A stretch of 64,000 nt of DNA from Marasmius tenuissimus (GCA_029532415.1 JAQOTA010000048.1:546001-610000); one strand, 5' to 3'. Positions 35,159 through 47,788 are shown, counted from the stretch's first letter. Notes: generated from the sequence alone by a model not told the origin. Numbers and translations are program-made.

Positions 35159-35768
35159 ATGGTAGCTTTGACCACAGAGTTAGCCGCGACAGCAATCGAG
35201 GAGGGAGTGTCCAGTGACGAATGCGATCATAATGACTTGAACGCCGTGATCATGAAGATCTTCCTAGTGGGCGTTATTGTGGTTGCGATTGGGGTGGGGG
35301 CCAAGCGGTGGTTGTATCCTTACAACATAGAGGACCTCGAACGCGAAACCCGGCTAATCTTCAGGCTCCTGGAGGAGAATACGACTCTTGAGTGCGATAT
35401 GCTGGGAGATTCTGCGTGGAAATTCCGTGCGAGGCTCTCTGTGTGCGTGTTCCTACTTTCCCGACGACTGATGTCAATGGCGAGCTGACGAGAATTTCGT
35501 GATGCAGACGATACGGGGAAATGATTGAGATCAAGAGCAGGTTGATTGTGGAGCCAGATAGACGGAATCTGCCTGCTTGCTTTGTTTTTCGATGGAGAGA
35601 GTTGAGGGATGTCCAAAGCAGTTATGTGTCCTTGATGGTTCTGAAAAAGGACATTGTGGTACGTTCTCGGAGTTCTCCGAAGGGAACGAGACTAACCATG
35701 AACTCAAGGTGGAGATGGAAGAGCGAAGACGACAACCTTTTGCCTCGGCTAGGCGCTTTCCTGTTTGA
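35159..35768 (+). CDS. Small membrane-anchored coiled-coil protein (copy 1)
   Basis: Exons 35159-35442, 35508-35658 and 35709-35768 give 164 residues. A hydrophobic segment (IMKIFLVGVIVVAIGVGAK) near residues 35-55 is followed by helical, charged sequence: YNIEDLERETRLIFRLLEEN, FVFRWRELRDVQSSY, VEMEERRRQ. This is a single-pass protein with a cytoplasmic coiled coil, of a type frequent in mushrooms but without known function. It is paralogous along its length, including both intron positions, to the gene at 40216. Confidence 0.7.
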
Positions 35769-36626
35769 GAACGGCGAGCCGACACATCACAACCGTGACG
35801 GTGCCGGCCTGATCGATTATTTTCCTTCTGAACCTTCATCAACTGTTTCCACATCTATCACTATCCTCTTCTACTCTCGATTTCCTTGCTATCGTTTTGC
35901 TTTCATACCTTTCTTCCTTGTCACTACCAAGTTAATCATCTCGCACTGCTCAGAATCTGTGATACACTTACTATATTCAGCACTACTCGGGGACAATCTC
36001 TTGATATCATTACTCGTTGTGTCTTTCAAGGTTTGTAGCAGCCGGAATAACTACGAACGCTTCATCCAACGATGAAACGGCCCCCTTCTCAAGGGTGGAG
36101 GACTCGGAACGGAAACACAATACCGCTCGAGACAATATCAAAAGACTACGGTAGACACTCTCACAAGAGTTTTAAAATCGAGCTGCGGGGGAATTTCGTG
36201 TTATAACCGAAGCAGGCCATTATATAGAGCTGCTTTATACAGGTTCTCCCACTTGGTGGACCTTCGAGAATGGAGAACAGATACAAGTACGGTAAGCCGT
36301 TCTTGTTGTAATTCCGCAGCACCTTTGTTGGGTGGAATGTGGCCGACAAGCCCAATGTATTGCGACATCATGTTGGTCCTAGTTCTCGATATCGGCGCTC
36401 CGCAGTATAGGTATCGGCATCATACTGACAAATCTCATTCTGGTTATAGGGAATTGAGGCCACAATATTGCTCGACTTCAATCACGGTCTCGGGACGGCG
36501 GTCAACGCGGAAGTCGTCTCTCGGCGTCGTTTCAAGCTTTGGCGCTCCCTTACGGCTGATACAAGCAGTCTCTTGCTAATATAAAAGGGAATACAACGAT
36601 GGTTGTATCCTTATACTTACCAGCCC
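35769..36626. other. Intergenic region without recognised content
   Basis: 860 bases. The frame of the preceding gene's unspliced DNA stays open toward 36075 with hydrophobic sequence, but nothing supports it as coding. Confidence 0.25.
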
Positions 36627-38943
36627 ATGGGTCTCGTACTTCTCTCGAAGAGGCTTTTCTTGGTCTGCGCGTGCCTCTCGACCTTCTCTAGATATACAAA
36701 CGCGGAATGCCGAGCCACTAACTCTACTTTGTCGGCTCGCGCCGACAATGACACTGAACCTTGGAGCGAATCTTCCTGGGGAAAGGTAAGCTATTTTCGA
36801 ACAACTGTGCAGCAGCACCGTTCTACGTGTCAATCTTACTTCACGTGGACAGATGGAAACCTCGAAAGACCTTCAGTGGGTCGAGTGTTACAGGCAAGTC
36901 GGAGAATTTGAATGTGTCCGCCTCCAGGTGTGTGTCCTGCCGACCTCGGACAACTCCACCGCAGTTATATAAAATAATTGGACAGGTTCCGTTGAACTAT
37001 CACCGCCCCGAGGGCGACTCAGCTTCGTTGGCCCTCGTACGTTTAGCTGCCGGCGTATCTTCGAATAGCTCAGACTATCGGGGCCCCATTCTTTTCAACC
37101 CTGGAGGCCCCGGAAATAGTGGCGTCGATTGGTTCCTTGGCCGTGGACCGAGCCTCCGTGCGATCTTGGGTCCTCAGTATGATCTTGTTAGCTTTGATCC
37201 TCGTGGTATGTGCCACATTGTACTCAAAACTTCCAGGTTTGAGTTATACCTCATACACGCTGAACAGGTGTACAGCGCTCAACCCCTCGAATCGACTTCT
37301 ACGAGGGTCGAGTGGACCGTTTGCTCGTACACCGTGCCGCCACCGAACTGAACCATTCGTCGACGAATGTTGGCAATTTCTGGGCCTCTACCAAGACTAT
37401 TGGATCTCTTGCCGCTCAAGCGGACAAGGACAAGAACATTCTGGCCCACATGAACACCGATCATTCTGCGAGGGATATGCTCACAATCACCGAGGCTCAC
37501 GGCAGAGAGAAATTGCAATACTGGGGTTTTTCGTGAGTTGCGTCGGATTGTGATTATTGGATCTGACTAAAATTGATTTCAGATATGGCACCGTGCTTGG
37601 TTACACTTTTGCTTCCATGTTCCCAGTAAGCTCACCTTCTTACCAGACGTCAAATTCTTTAGTTTATTGATGCTGATGTATCATATAGGACAAAGTGGAA
37701 CGTCTGGTCATCGATGGTGTTGTCGACCCGGAGGATTACTACCGGAGTGAGTACGTCCTTGTCTTGCTTGATGGCATTCCGACTGATTATCTGTCCCGCA
37801 ACCCCTAGCCAACTGGTTTACTGGAACCAAGGACAGTGGCAAGACAATCCAATGGTTCTTCGAAAGCTGCAAAGAAGCCGGTCCAAAATCCTGTGCTTTC
37901 TACGAAAACTCGGTCGAAGCTATGGAGAACAAGTTGAATGATATCTATTCATCACTGATCAGAGCACCAATCCCCGTCCCACCCCCTTATAACGGTTTCG
38001 TCGACTATTCTCTCGTGCGTGCGTTGCTACTATCCGCTCTCTACAGACCCTTCACCGAGTGGCGTCCTCTCACGACGGCCCTTCAAGACTTGTCAAAAGG
38101 CAATGGCACTACGCTCTATACCGTCATCCTGGGAGGAGGTGATGTTCCTTCGTTTGAATGCGAATGCGACCAGAGCAAATACGAGTTTGAGCATCATCCA
38201 GAAGGGTTGATGGCTTACTACTGCAACGATGGCGACCCCGTTCCTCCTGATTTTGAGGCAGCTCAGGCACATTATGAGGCATCCGCTCGATTCTCGCCGC
38301 TTGGGTCGTTTTGGGCAGGGTTCCGGATTGCTTGCAAGTAATAAAATTTCAATGAGTCGTTGTCGAGGGATTGACGGACACTTTGATATCTAGTGGCTGG
38401 TCGGAAGATATCCCTAAGGCTCAATTTAGAGGTTCGTCCTACCCATTCTATCATGTATTTCGGATTGGACTGAGGTTTCCTCCACAGGACCGATCGGTGG
38501 AAATACCAGCTTCCCCATCTTATTCATTGGAAACACAGCAGGTATGAATATATCTCATCCGCGAGTTTCGAGATACACTAACGCCACCTCCAACCATAGA
38601 TCCTGTCACCTCTCTCGAGGGGTAAGTCCTTCCACGCGCCATTTACCTCTGAATTTATGATTCCATGTCAACAGGGCGAAAAACGCATCCCTACTCTTCC
38701 CAGGATCGGCTCTTTTGACGCAGGACTCCCCCGGGGTAAGTTTTGAACGTAAATCATTATTCCTAGTGTTTCCTGACGTCGCTCTTGCCCATGAACTTCT
38801 TGCTACAGCACTGTTCATATAGGACGCCCTCAGCTTGCACTGAGAAAGCCGTCCGGGAATATTTCGCCGATGGGACCTTGCCTGCAGAAGGGACGATCTG
38901 TCCTATGGACGGCTCGCCATATGATGTCCCCAAGACAGAGTAA
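36627..38943 (+). CDS. Secreted TAP-like serine peptidase (alpha/beta hydrolase)
   Basis: A signal peptide (MGLVLLSKRLFLVCACLSTF) opens a gene of about nine exons. Recognisable blocks in order are SKDLQWVECY, NPGGPGNSGVDW (oxyanion region), YDLVSFDPRG, the nucleophile elbow WGFSYGTVLG (Ser), DKVERLVIDGVVDPEDYY, NTADPVT (catalytic Asp), the TAP-like C-terminal domain and HCSYRTPS (catalytic His). It ends DVPKTE. This is the layout of tripeptidyl aminopeptidase-like S33 peptidases of Streptomyces and fungi, which release N-terminal peptides outside the cell. All three catalytic residues are present and the splice sites keep frame, so it looks functional. Confidence 0.85.
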
Positions 38944-39094
38944 TCGAGCACGATCGACTCCAAGAGGGGAATGTTGACAGAGGTGGCGAGTGATCCTGAG
39001 TCGTTGCGTTATATTTGAGCTTACTGCGACGAGTCGGTGCGTTTTACAACGCTTGTTCTGCCATAGAAAGTATGCCAGCGGAACGTTCACTGTG

Positions 39095-39415
39095 TAGACT
39101 GGAAATACAGTCAATGAAGAGACTCGAATAGATCTTTCCGAGTGATCAGCTTACCATGGACATTGAAGTTCGAGAGTTAAAGGGTAGCTCTACAACACAC
39201 CCCTCGAAGGCGAGACTACAAACACGACTCACCGTTAGTGTCGAATTTTTGTGTTTGACGGATACTGGATCCTGAACACACCCTCTTGACCATCTAGGGC
39301 TCGAAGCCCTTTCACGACCCATATTCCCTCGAACGATTCGGAACCATAGAAATGTCGATAGTAAAGCGCTCGAGGCGAGGACGGAGTGGATAGGTACCGT
39401 AGAGCACAACGCTTA
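39095..39415 (-). pseudogene. Fragment of aminotransferase 5' end
   Basis: The DNA closely matches 46545-46770, which holds the first coding exon, first intron and upstream region of the aminotransferase gene. The equivalent of its start, atgtccatg then gtaagc, is at about 39165, the acceptor ttccag near 39108, and the next exon begins tctacacag followed by a tga. Homology stops soon after, so only the 5' end was copied. Confidence 0.65.
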
Positions 39416-40215
39416 TAAGCAGTAGCACGAATCCCTCTGTCTCTTCGTCACCCCTACTGAGGGCGCCGACCAAGCTGAAGAGGACATGCGTGAATTCCAG
39501 GGTTACTCAGGGTGGACCAAAGGGTAGGAATGGTTCTGCGATATAGGTGGGCTGGCAGTGACGGAAGTGGAGGAAGGTATAGATGACTGTGTATGCGATT
39601 ATAGGGTTCCTAGACTGACCATCAAAGCTTGTTGCCGGGGTTGGGATAAGCATGGTAGTTAAGAACGAGTTGTTGGTTGTTGGTTGATTAATGTTGGTCT
39701 GAAACACGAAGTTAAACGTCAGTAACCAGTGTCAGGTGACGGTCGGCCCGACCTGGTCGATCAAAGCTGCCGGAACAAACAACTGGATGAGAATGTGCTC
39801 TTCAAGTTCGAGTCATTATGCTCAGCTGCAGGTATACTTGAACAACTCGTAACAATATGCTCGATGAAGGACACAAGGAATATCTTATCGCCAATTAGCA
39901 GTCAACTCACCGAACATAAACCGAGTTGAAGTCGGTTCACAGCACAGTGCCAGGCACTGATGCGGACGGGATGCACGGCGCCCCATACCAGGAATTTCTT
40001 TTCACACGTTGAGCGACACTCGACGAGAGCGTTGACACAGACAGAAAAAGAGGAAGAACGTCGAACACGATATCCAAATTGACCGGCAGAACATCCCTAT
40101 AAAACAGGAAGATTGCATACGGTACGTCCCAGTCAGTCTCGTCATCCGATGCCCTAGTTGAGGATAGCTCTGTAGATCACAGGTTAAACGTCGTTTCACC
40201 CAAATTCGAGTCGGG
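39416..40215. other. Intergenic region without recognised gene
   Basis: 800 bases with short frames only. Nothing was recognised before the ATG at 40216. Confidence 0.25.
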
Positions 40216-40859
40216 ATGCAAGCAAAAATGGCCGTATTGACATCGAGACCAACCACGGCGATAATAGAGGAGAGTGTTTCGGTTGCTGGCGGCGGAAAGG
40301 CCGGCGTCGTTATGAAGATCTTCATAGCGGGCATCGTTCTTGTCATCTTAGGCGTGGGGGTCAAATGTTGGCTCTATCCGTTCAAGGTCGAGGACTTGGA
40401 GCGCGAGATCCAGTTGGTTTTCAAGGTCCTGCAGGACAATACAACCCTCGAGTTGGATTTGCTGGGAGATTCTCTTCAGAGATTCCGAGGAAGACTCGCT
40501 GTGTATGAAATCCTTCTTTCGTGATCGAGACGTTGACGAGTAGCTGACAAGGATTTCATGATGCAGCGAATACAGAGAACTCGTCGAAATTAAGGACAGG
40601 TCGATTGTGGAACCGGATAGAAGAAATTTTCTCGGGTGGCTCGTCTTTCGATGGCGTGAGCTGAGGGACGTCAAAAGGTGCTACTTGTCATTGATGGTCC
40701 TGAAGAAAGAGGTCATGGTAAGTTGACTGAGCCCTGTTAATTGCGTGAGACTGATTCATGAGGTTCAAGGCAGAGATAGAAGAACGAAGACGACACCTGC
40801 AGAGCCCAGCTTTCCCATCCCAAAGCAACGACACAGCTGCATTGGCGGTTGCGGTCTGA
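40216..40859 (+). CDS. Small membrane-anchored coiled-coil protein (copy 2)
   Basis: Exons 40216-40502, 40567-40717 and 40770-40859 give 175 residues. The membrane segment is VVMKIFIAGIVLVILGVGVK. The helical part contains FKVEDLEREIQLVFKVLQDN, FRWRELRDVKRCY and AEIEERRRH. It is paralogous to 35159 with identical intron phases. The C-terminus differs (Pro/Ser/Ala-rich). Possible roles in membrane scaffolding are speculative. Confidence 0.7.
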
Positions 40860-42074
40860 AGAAAATCATTATGCCATCCTCCTCCACCACTACGTCTTCC
40901 TTGCTATCGTACTGTCGCTGCATTGCTATCCTCTCATTCTCCGTGTTGTCGTTTCGCTTTCGAGAACAATTTCCTGCCGGCGAATCTCGTTCATTATTTA
41001 TCTCGGATGGTGTCGAAATGGTTGACATGGTGCGTTGGATTGCCACAATTCTAATCCAATTGTTACTGGACCTCAGGTTCCCAAGTGCTCTCGTGGAGAT
41101 ATGGTGAAGGGTGATCTTGAGCTCATTCACCGGAGAGCGGTCTGTTTTTCGACTTCGTTCAGCGTCGGAGAAAGGTCTGTTTGGTTCGAGTAACTTCTGC
41201 AATTCGACTTGTTAGTTTCCCCAACGTATCCGTTCACTATGCACTGTTACGCACTCAACGAAATGGAAAGCCCGTCGTCTGAAGGATTCGGTACTCTATT
41301 TCCATCCCAAGCCCATGCCTTTGAGGTCCACAGGTCGGTGAGGAACAAAGAACTTGGTATAGCTGAGTAAGAAAATGGCACACAGATGGGGGTGTCTGGG
41401 AGTAAGCAAGAACCCGTAAGTTTTGGGAGAAATGTAAGATTGACGTGAAAACTTATGCAGGGAGAATTTACCGTGATTCTTGTGACCCATGCAAGAGATA
41501 TTTGAACCAAATTTGGTCCATATTTGATAGAAAGTTCAAACCTGGCTTTTCTATCCCATTTCTGTCCATTTTTGGTATGGAATAATTCTTGCCTTTGCTC
41601 CGGCACTTACGCTAGGATCTCTCCGGATAAGGCTCAGCATCCGTCTCGCATAACTCTCAAAACTTATGCAATCCTGCACCCAGTGTAAAGCATGTTGAGG
41701 GAAGGTTTCGTGTTCCGTTTTGCGCTCCGCTACTGTCGAGAACCTTATTTCTAGAACTTTATTTTTTATGCGCACGGACCGCCCGGCTCGTGGAACCGAT
41801 GTCCGATTTGTACTCAGCCTTACCGTAAGTAGCTGTACTAATGCATTCTGACCAGAATCCTTCAATCTGGTCTTCAAGTCGCACATGAAGTGCATCGTCT
41901 ATCTCACCTCTATGCTCTTGCTCAAATCTGATCAAGGAAGGTGGATATAGGACTGTCCAATGACCCCGTGTCCCCCACTACCGCCGCAATCATTCTGATG
42001 TTCAGATTTGGACATAATGTTGAGACGTTCGAGAACTCTGTCGCTCAACGTTCCTCTCTTTACATCACTTTACA
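40860..42074. other. Intergenic region with a possible gene fragment
   Basis: On the minus strand around 41960-41600 two short pieces look protein-like (EIDDALHVRLEDQIEGFW, and HALHWVQDCISFESYARRML) with a splice-like gtaag between them. No complete gene could be assembled. The AT-rich stretch 41340-41580 with ccaaatttggtcc palindromes may be a non-coding repeat. Confidence 0.3.
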
Positions 42075-44593
42075 ATGAACCCCACCAGTACCCACAGCCC
42101 GCTGAGGTCGAGGATACCCGAAGGTTTCGACGAGATGCGAGTTGCGGTTCAAGCTGCGATCAATGACAAAGAGCAGTACAAAAAGATCCTAGAAGCTCGA
42201 GGAGATGAAGCACAGCAGTGTTTGGATGCATTGCACGCGGTAAGTACGAGTTATGTGCTCTGAATCCACCCTCTCATATCGAGGACCATTAGCTTTTAGG
42301 ATCACCTGACGTTGAGAACGAACTGCGACCCTCGACACTAAAGTTGATCTTACGCCTTTCAAGGCGGTCTGGTCTGTGCCCGAATTGTCTCAACATCAAC
42401 AGCGTGGAGAGGATTGGAGAGCGGCCCATTGACGGTGGTGCTTTTGGGGATGTGTGGAAGGGAAAGATTGACGACCAGCTCGTTTGTTTGAAGGTGGTGA
42501 AATTTTATCTGATATCAGACGTGCAAAAACTACTGAAGGTACTTTATAATATCGGACTACTTTCAATGAGACTGTCAAGACTCATCTCAAATAACTTACG
42601 TTATGATTGATAGGCATACATGCGAGAGGCAATAGTTTGGCAACAGCTTCGGCATCCCAACCTATTGCCCTTCATGGGTATGTATTATCTCGACGAGGAT
42701 CGAGAGCAGCTATGCTTGGTCTCGCCTTGGATGGACCGAGGAAATTTGATGAAATACCTCAAGGGCACACCGCCGGAACTCGTCAACCACCAAGCACTGG
42801 TGCGCTGCCCTCTCGACTCAGATATTCATTCTCCGATCCAATCCTACTTTTCAGGCATACGATGTTGCTTCAGGACTCGCCCAGCTTCACAGCATGAATA
42901 TCATTCATGGTGATTTGAAAGGTGTAAGTGCCATACGCAATCCACGACTACTTGTACGACCTCATGGCGAAAATTAGGTGAATGTTTTAATGACTCCAGA
43001 TGAGAGAGCATGTATAACAGACTTCGGCCTGTCGCGAGTTGCCAACACCCATTCTCTTTGTCTTTCTTCATCGATATTGGGACAAGCGATGGGAACCATT
43101 CGGTGGCTTGCGCCGGAACTCTTGGAAACGGATCCACCGTCCTCGGTGTCAATGAAAAGTGATATGTACGCATATGCCTCTGTTTGCTACGAGGCAAGCA
43201 TCAAGGTGTCTCAACCAATTTGTCGTCGTTAACTCTTCCTCCAACAGATCTTTACCGGCGGAAATAGGCCTTTCTACGAACTCGCTGAAGGAGCAATCAT
43301 GGTCGCTGTACTTCTCAAAAAGAAGCATCCCTCTCGACCTGGTGACGCTAGCGAGCTGAAAGACGAAATGTGGGAAGTCATGGTTAGGTGTTGGAATCAT
43401 GATGCTCAACAACGTCCAGAGGCGAAGGATGTGTGTTCTGACGTTGGTGCATTATGTAGTCAGAAGACGGGACGCCAGATCCAGTCCTATCCTGCATCAG
43501 AGTGGGATGCTCATCCACTAGCTCAGGTGTGGAAGCACGTGGGTTGTCCTTTCCTGCTGTTGTTCGGTTCTTGCAGAAGTGCCATCCTTCTGCCCCACTT
43601 CCAGATGATCGATCGTATTCGCTTGAGGATGCAACGAACACTGCGAGTCATGTAGTATCACCACCGATACCAACGACAGACATCGTGTCGAACGAGTAGG
43701 TGCCCACTGCGTCCCGGATATGTCTATTGATTGATTTTTGGCTCCTGCTAGCGGCGATCTATACTAGTGTGGTGGTTATTCTGGTCTTGTGTATTCAGAA
43801 CGCCCCTGGGAAGTGTGAGTATTGCTCAGTTAATCTGTTCGAGTCGATGCTAACATCGTCCCGTTCTAAAGTAGTTTCCCGCCCCCGCAGCCGTGGCCGA
43901 TCAATGTGTATCTCTACATTCCTTTGAACGTTCAGGCTTCCGCCGCTAGCACGCCGTCTTCCCCTTCAATTTTTCAGTTGGTCTCGCAGCCGTGGCAGAC
44001 AAATGCGTCTCTATACATTCCTCCGAACGCCCAGGCTTTCGCCCCATCGTCTTCCGCCGCTAGCACGCCGTTCTTCTCTTCACCCTTTCAGTCGGTCTCT
44101 GTCTTTGACTTGGACCAGGTGCCTCCTGCCTCTAACGGGATGCCGTTGCCAGTGCCATCAGTTACGGTTCTGGCAAAAGTTAACACTCGACGTCGGCGAT
44201 GCGGCTCCGGAAGATACTTTTGTGATATCCCTGATTGCGGATCCAGCTTCACGAACATGGCTAATCTCAAATGTACGATTTATGATTGCACCTCGAGTCT
44301 CGCTCAACTGAATCTGATGTTCCTTGATAGACCATATGATAGCCCACAGAGGCGAGCGTCTTTTTGCATGTGACAGATGCGGGCGCAGTTTTAGGTCAAG
44401 ATCAGACTTCACACGACATACTAGAAGACTCCAGAAATGCGCAGAGGGCAGAATTAGTAGGTGCCAGTCGTCCCCACGATTTAGAAAGGCTTTATTGAAT
44501 GAGAAATGTAGGCAGTCAGTTATGATTATTCTATCACGCCATAGATATAAGATATCAATCAGTACGATTCGAACGAAAAACCGGATGTGGTGA
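42075..44593 (+). CDS. Non-RD protein kinase, probably fused to C2H2/C2HC zinc fingers
   Basis: First exon 42075-42239 encodes the shared helical module (KEQYKKILEARGDEAQQCLD). Kinase exons carry DGGAFGDVWKGK, VCLKVVK, IIHGDLKG, DFGLSRVAN, WLAPELL and RCWNHDAQQRPEAKDV. After WKH at about 43535 an exon KCHPSAPLPDDRS follows, and the frame meets tag at 43697. A splice donor overlaps that stop (aacga/gtaggt). Downstream there is a Pro/Ser region with an internal duplication (SLYIPPNAQA-like), then fingers CDIPDCGSSF..HMIAH and CDRCGRSFRS..H..C, ending at 44593. That segment has no early in-frame ATG, which favours fusion. The alternative is a kinase ending at 43699 plus a separate finger gene starting near 44142. 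Confidence 0.65.
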
Positions 44594-44845
44594 CACACTC
44601 CGAGTTGATAGCCTGGCGAGCTCGGCCCTTGGTGTTTGGGCGTGTCCCGAGTTGAATCAACTACGACACGACTGGATGAGTAGACGATTGCGGTAGTAAG
44701 TATTCATTGTTATATCATCTTTCAGGGCTCATAGCAGCCAGAATAAATACAAAACACAACCATTTCACCAAACGATGAAATGGCCACCTTGGTGGGGACA
44801 TCGCAGACTCAACGCTTTGGCCCAGCCGGTGCACCAATCCCATCT

Positions 44846-46615
44846 TTACAAGTGGTAACGAAGCTGCAATTCTCCTCTCGCGTTCCTCACGATGTTCGCC
44901 AGTCGTCTGAGCGCCTCCTCAACGTCCGCAGGGGCCAACAAGCTGAAAGCCGCTCTGACGTAGGCGGTCTTGCCACCCCTGGGCAAAAAAACAGTCCCAG
45001 GAAGTGCAAGGACCCCGTTCTGAAGGGCCTTCGTGCGGATAATGGCGTCGGAGTCTTCTCCTGGGACGTTGAGCTTAAACCTAAGGTGGTTGATTAGTAC
45101 GCAGATCCGTCATTCGAGAATCAAGGCTCGAACAGAGATGGGGCTTACCAGAAAAACATCCCAGCCTCAGGTCTGACCCATTCACAGAGCCCCTTGAGAT
45201 GTCTGTTCATTGCCTGTTCGAAGACATCTCGCTTATGACCGTAGAATGCTGAAACTCCTCGGGTATGTGTAAGGAATCCATCGTGTCCCCATTTCCGGAG
45301 TAGTCCCAGGGTAACCATTTGAGTGAGGGACGAAGTTTGCAAATTCGAATTGCCGGTCTGTCGAGGTTCATAAGTTCGAGTAACTTTGAGATTGGGGGAA
45401 AGGGGAATGCACGTACGTAGGCGTCGATTGCACTCAATAGTCTCTCCGGTCCTGAAGCAAAGCCAATCCTAAGTCCAGCTGACAGGATTTTGCTTAGACT
45501 GTCAAAGCGTAAGACGCGTCCGACTTCCGGCTCTTCCAGCTCCAACGAGAAGTAGGAGGGAACGCGTTCGGTGGTGCCGTAATAGAGATAGTAGTACGGA
45601 TCGTCTATGAGCTCGGAATGAGTCGTTGATCGACCATGGATAAAGGGGGTGATTTACCTTCGAGAATGATGAAGTTGTGTTCTCGAGCGAGCTTCAGGAC
45701 CTCTTTTCTGCGACTCAGAGTCGCGGTCATTCCAGTCGGGTTGCAGCCGTACTACGCTCGATAAGTACAGTCAACGTTTTAGATAGCTAGGACGTGACTT
45801 ACAGGAACGGTGTACAAGACCTTGGGTTTCGGTTTGCCTTCCGGCCAAGACTCCAAGATTCGTCGAAGCGAAGCCGCTGAAATACCCTCCGCGTCCGTTT
45901 CGACTTCATGGACATCGCAGCCGAGATTGTTAAACATGGGAATGACTCCGGCGTACATCGGGCTTTCCAATAGTACCGAATCTCCAGGATTGACCATGAC
46001 GTTGATTGCCTTAGTACGGATGTGTTAGTTGGGACGAACATCGCAGAGAAAGCACGATACGTACTTTGAAAATCAAATCCTGTGATCCAGCGCCGACGCT
46101 TATTCTCCATCCTTCTCCCTTTGGCCTCCTTCCGTGCACTTTCTCTTGTAGGCCTCCAAGCCAATCAAGTAAGTTTGGGACCCCGGCGGTATCGGTGTAC
46201 TGGAGACCGGTAACGAGGTCCTCTGAGTCGATGGTCACCCGCACATCGGTGTCTCGTGGACCTCCTTCTGGCCCAAGCAGAGAGGGATCTTCAGTCGGGG
46301 CTCGCCCGGTGAATGAAAGCGAGGTGAACGGGAATGTTGATTCGTTCGGTTTGCCCGTGAGTAAGGAAATTAGCCCAGGCGTCTTTTCCAGCGGAAGAAG
46401 CGAGCGAACTTGGAGGGTGAAACAGAGATTAGCGAGTTTTCGCAGCGAGAGGAACGTGTTCAATCTCACTGGGACTCGGTGTGTTCGTCAGCGCTTGTTC
46501 CGAGAGGAATTGGTTGTAGAAAGTAGTTGGTAGGACATTCATTGTTTGAGACTGGAAATATAATTAATAGAAAGGCTCGGATAGGTCTTTCGGTTAAGTA
46601 GCTTACCAAGGACAT
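44846..46615 (-). CDS. Class I/II PLP aminotransferase (Aro8 / kynurenine-aminoadipate type)
   Basis: A short first exon (MSL, ATG at 46615) splices to SQTMNVLPTTFYNQFL, then IRSLLPLEKTPGLISLLTGK, LQYTDTAGVPNLLDWL, SVGAGSQDLIFK, NPGDSVLLESPMYAG, YGCNPTGMT, DDPYYYLYYG, the PLP-binding lysine in DSLSKILSAGLRIGF, and a C-terminal domain ending LRYHL at 44846. At least six introns are seen. The order and spacing match fungal aromatic aminotransferases related to human AADAT, which transaminate aromatic amino acids, kynurenine or 2-aminoadipate. Substrate preference cannot be read from sequence. A copy of its 5' end lies at 39095. Confidence 0.85.
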
Positions 46616-47251
46616 GGAGGTTTGACAGGAAGAGTAGCTATGCAACACGCCTCGAAGGCGAGACCCTGGACGCGACTCATCGTCAGCGTCGGATCCGTGT
46701 GCCCGACGCACGTTGAACACGCACCTATGGCTAGGCAGTGTTTGAAGCCCTTTCCTGACTCATTCCATTGTCAAGCCATTCGGCTTCATCGAAATGCTTT
46801 TCATTTCCATTAGAGTTATCGATCATCAAAGACCTCGAGGCTTGCGCAGTGTGTCAATGTCATGGCTCTGCGGAGGGATAGCGACAGGGAGATGCTGACC
46901 AAGAAGTTTAGGAGTGCGAATTGTCAAAAGAGATGACCCAAGATGTCAGCGAGTGAACAGGTTGGTGTTCCTCCAGTTGAGGCACGATGCATGGTGGTGG
47001 TAGTGGAGGAGATGTGATAACGGGTCGGTTTTCACGTGCCAGAATGCTCTCGAATTTTCGATCCACCCATTCAGGCGAATGGGAATTCTACCCCCGTTCT
47101 CAACGGAGGGCGTTTACAGTAAAGCACTTTGATTCGCCACCAAATTTCCCAGGCGTTGGCGGGGCGAGTACAGATTTCCCACGTCGAGGGAGACTCTGCG
47201 AGACCGTAAGCATAGCTTTCGATAAAACGAGAAGACAAAGTCGATCGATAT
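46616..47251. other. Intergenic region upstream of aminotransferase
   Basis: Contains the aminotransferase promoter region, part of which (to about 46770) is also found at 39180-39410. Otherwise nothing recognised. Confidence 0.3.
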
Positions 47252-47788
47252 TCATATTAGCCAACAGGATGTTGCTACATAGCCAGAGAACATCGAGTAA
47301 GGCACATCCCAACCGGTCTCTCGCCGTCCGATGGAATAGTTGGTCTGAACGTTGTAAGGGGACTTGGGGTAGCTGTACATTGACTCGGAATGGGGAGGGA
47401 ACGGGCTTGGGTGCTCCCTCTCTTGTGATATTGGTGCATGTTCAGCATTTCCATCTTCGCTCTGCGATCCCCTTCGACTATCTATTTCAGCCTGCCTTCC
47501 AGCTCCAGACTCGATATCGGCGTCACAGAGACGGTCCTGCATTCTATAACGAGTAGATGAATAAAGTCAGTCAGCAAAACCTCAGTGAGAGATGGAGAAC
47601 TTCGGGGCGCACAATAACGCAGCACTCATCGACAGAACTCCAGATGCAGCACCACATCCAATCGCAACAGTAGCATGCGAGCCAGAAAATGCACCTATCA
47701 CGGCGAAAGCACCACTTCCTGCTCCTAAGCCTGCAATTAGCCTCCTCATCCGCCGTCGAGTCTTCAAGCGCAAGAGGATATTGAACAT
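47252..47788 (-). CDS. Glycine-rich membrane protein without zinc fingers
   Basis: Starts MFNILLRLKTRRRMRRLIAG. The hydrophobic Gly/Ala module (GAGSGAFAVIGAFSGSHATV, GAASGVLSMSAALL) matches the gene at 33423, with the intron at the same leucine codon. The second exon (MQDRLCDADIESGAGRQ...) is hydrophilic and ends VATSCWLI with a stop at 47252. No zinc finger follows. It is head-to-head with the kinase at 48560, about 770 bases away. Start and membrane topology are tentative. Confidence 0.55.

Noticed and set aside
42075..43699. Kinase ending at the tag codon at 43697-43699 as a complete gene
   Set aside because: Not excluded, but a splice donor overlaps the stop and the downstream finger exons lack an early ATG, so a fusion was preferred with reduced confidence.
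44780..45097. Plus-strand open frame over the aminotransferase 3' exons
   Set aside because: Antisense shadow of a well-supported coding exon.
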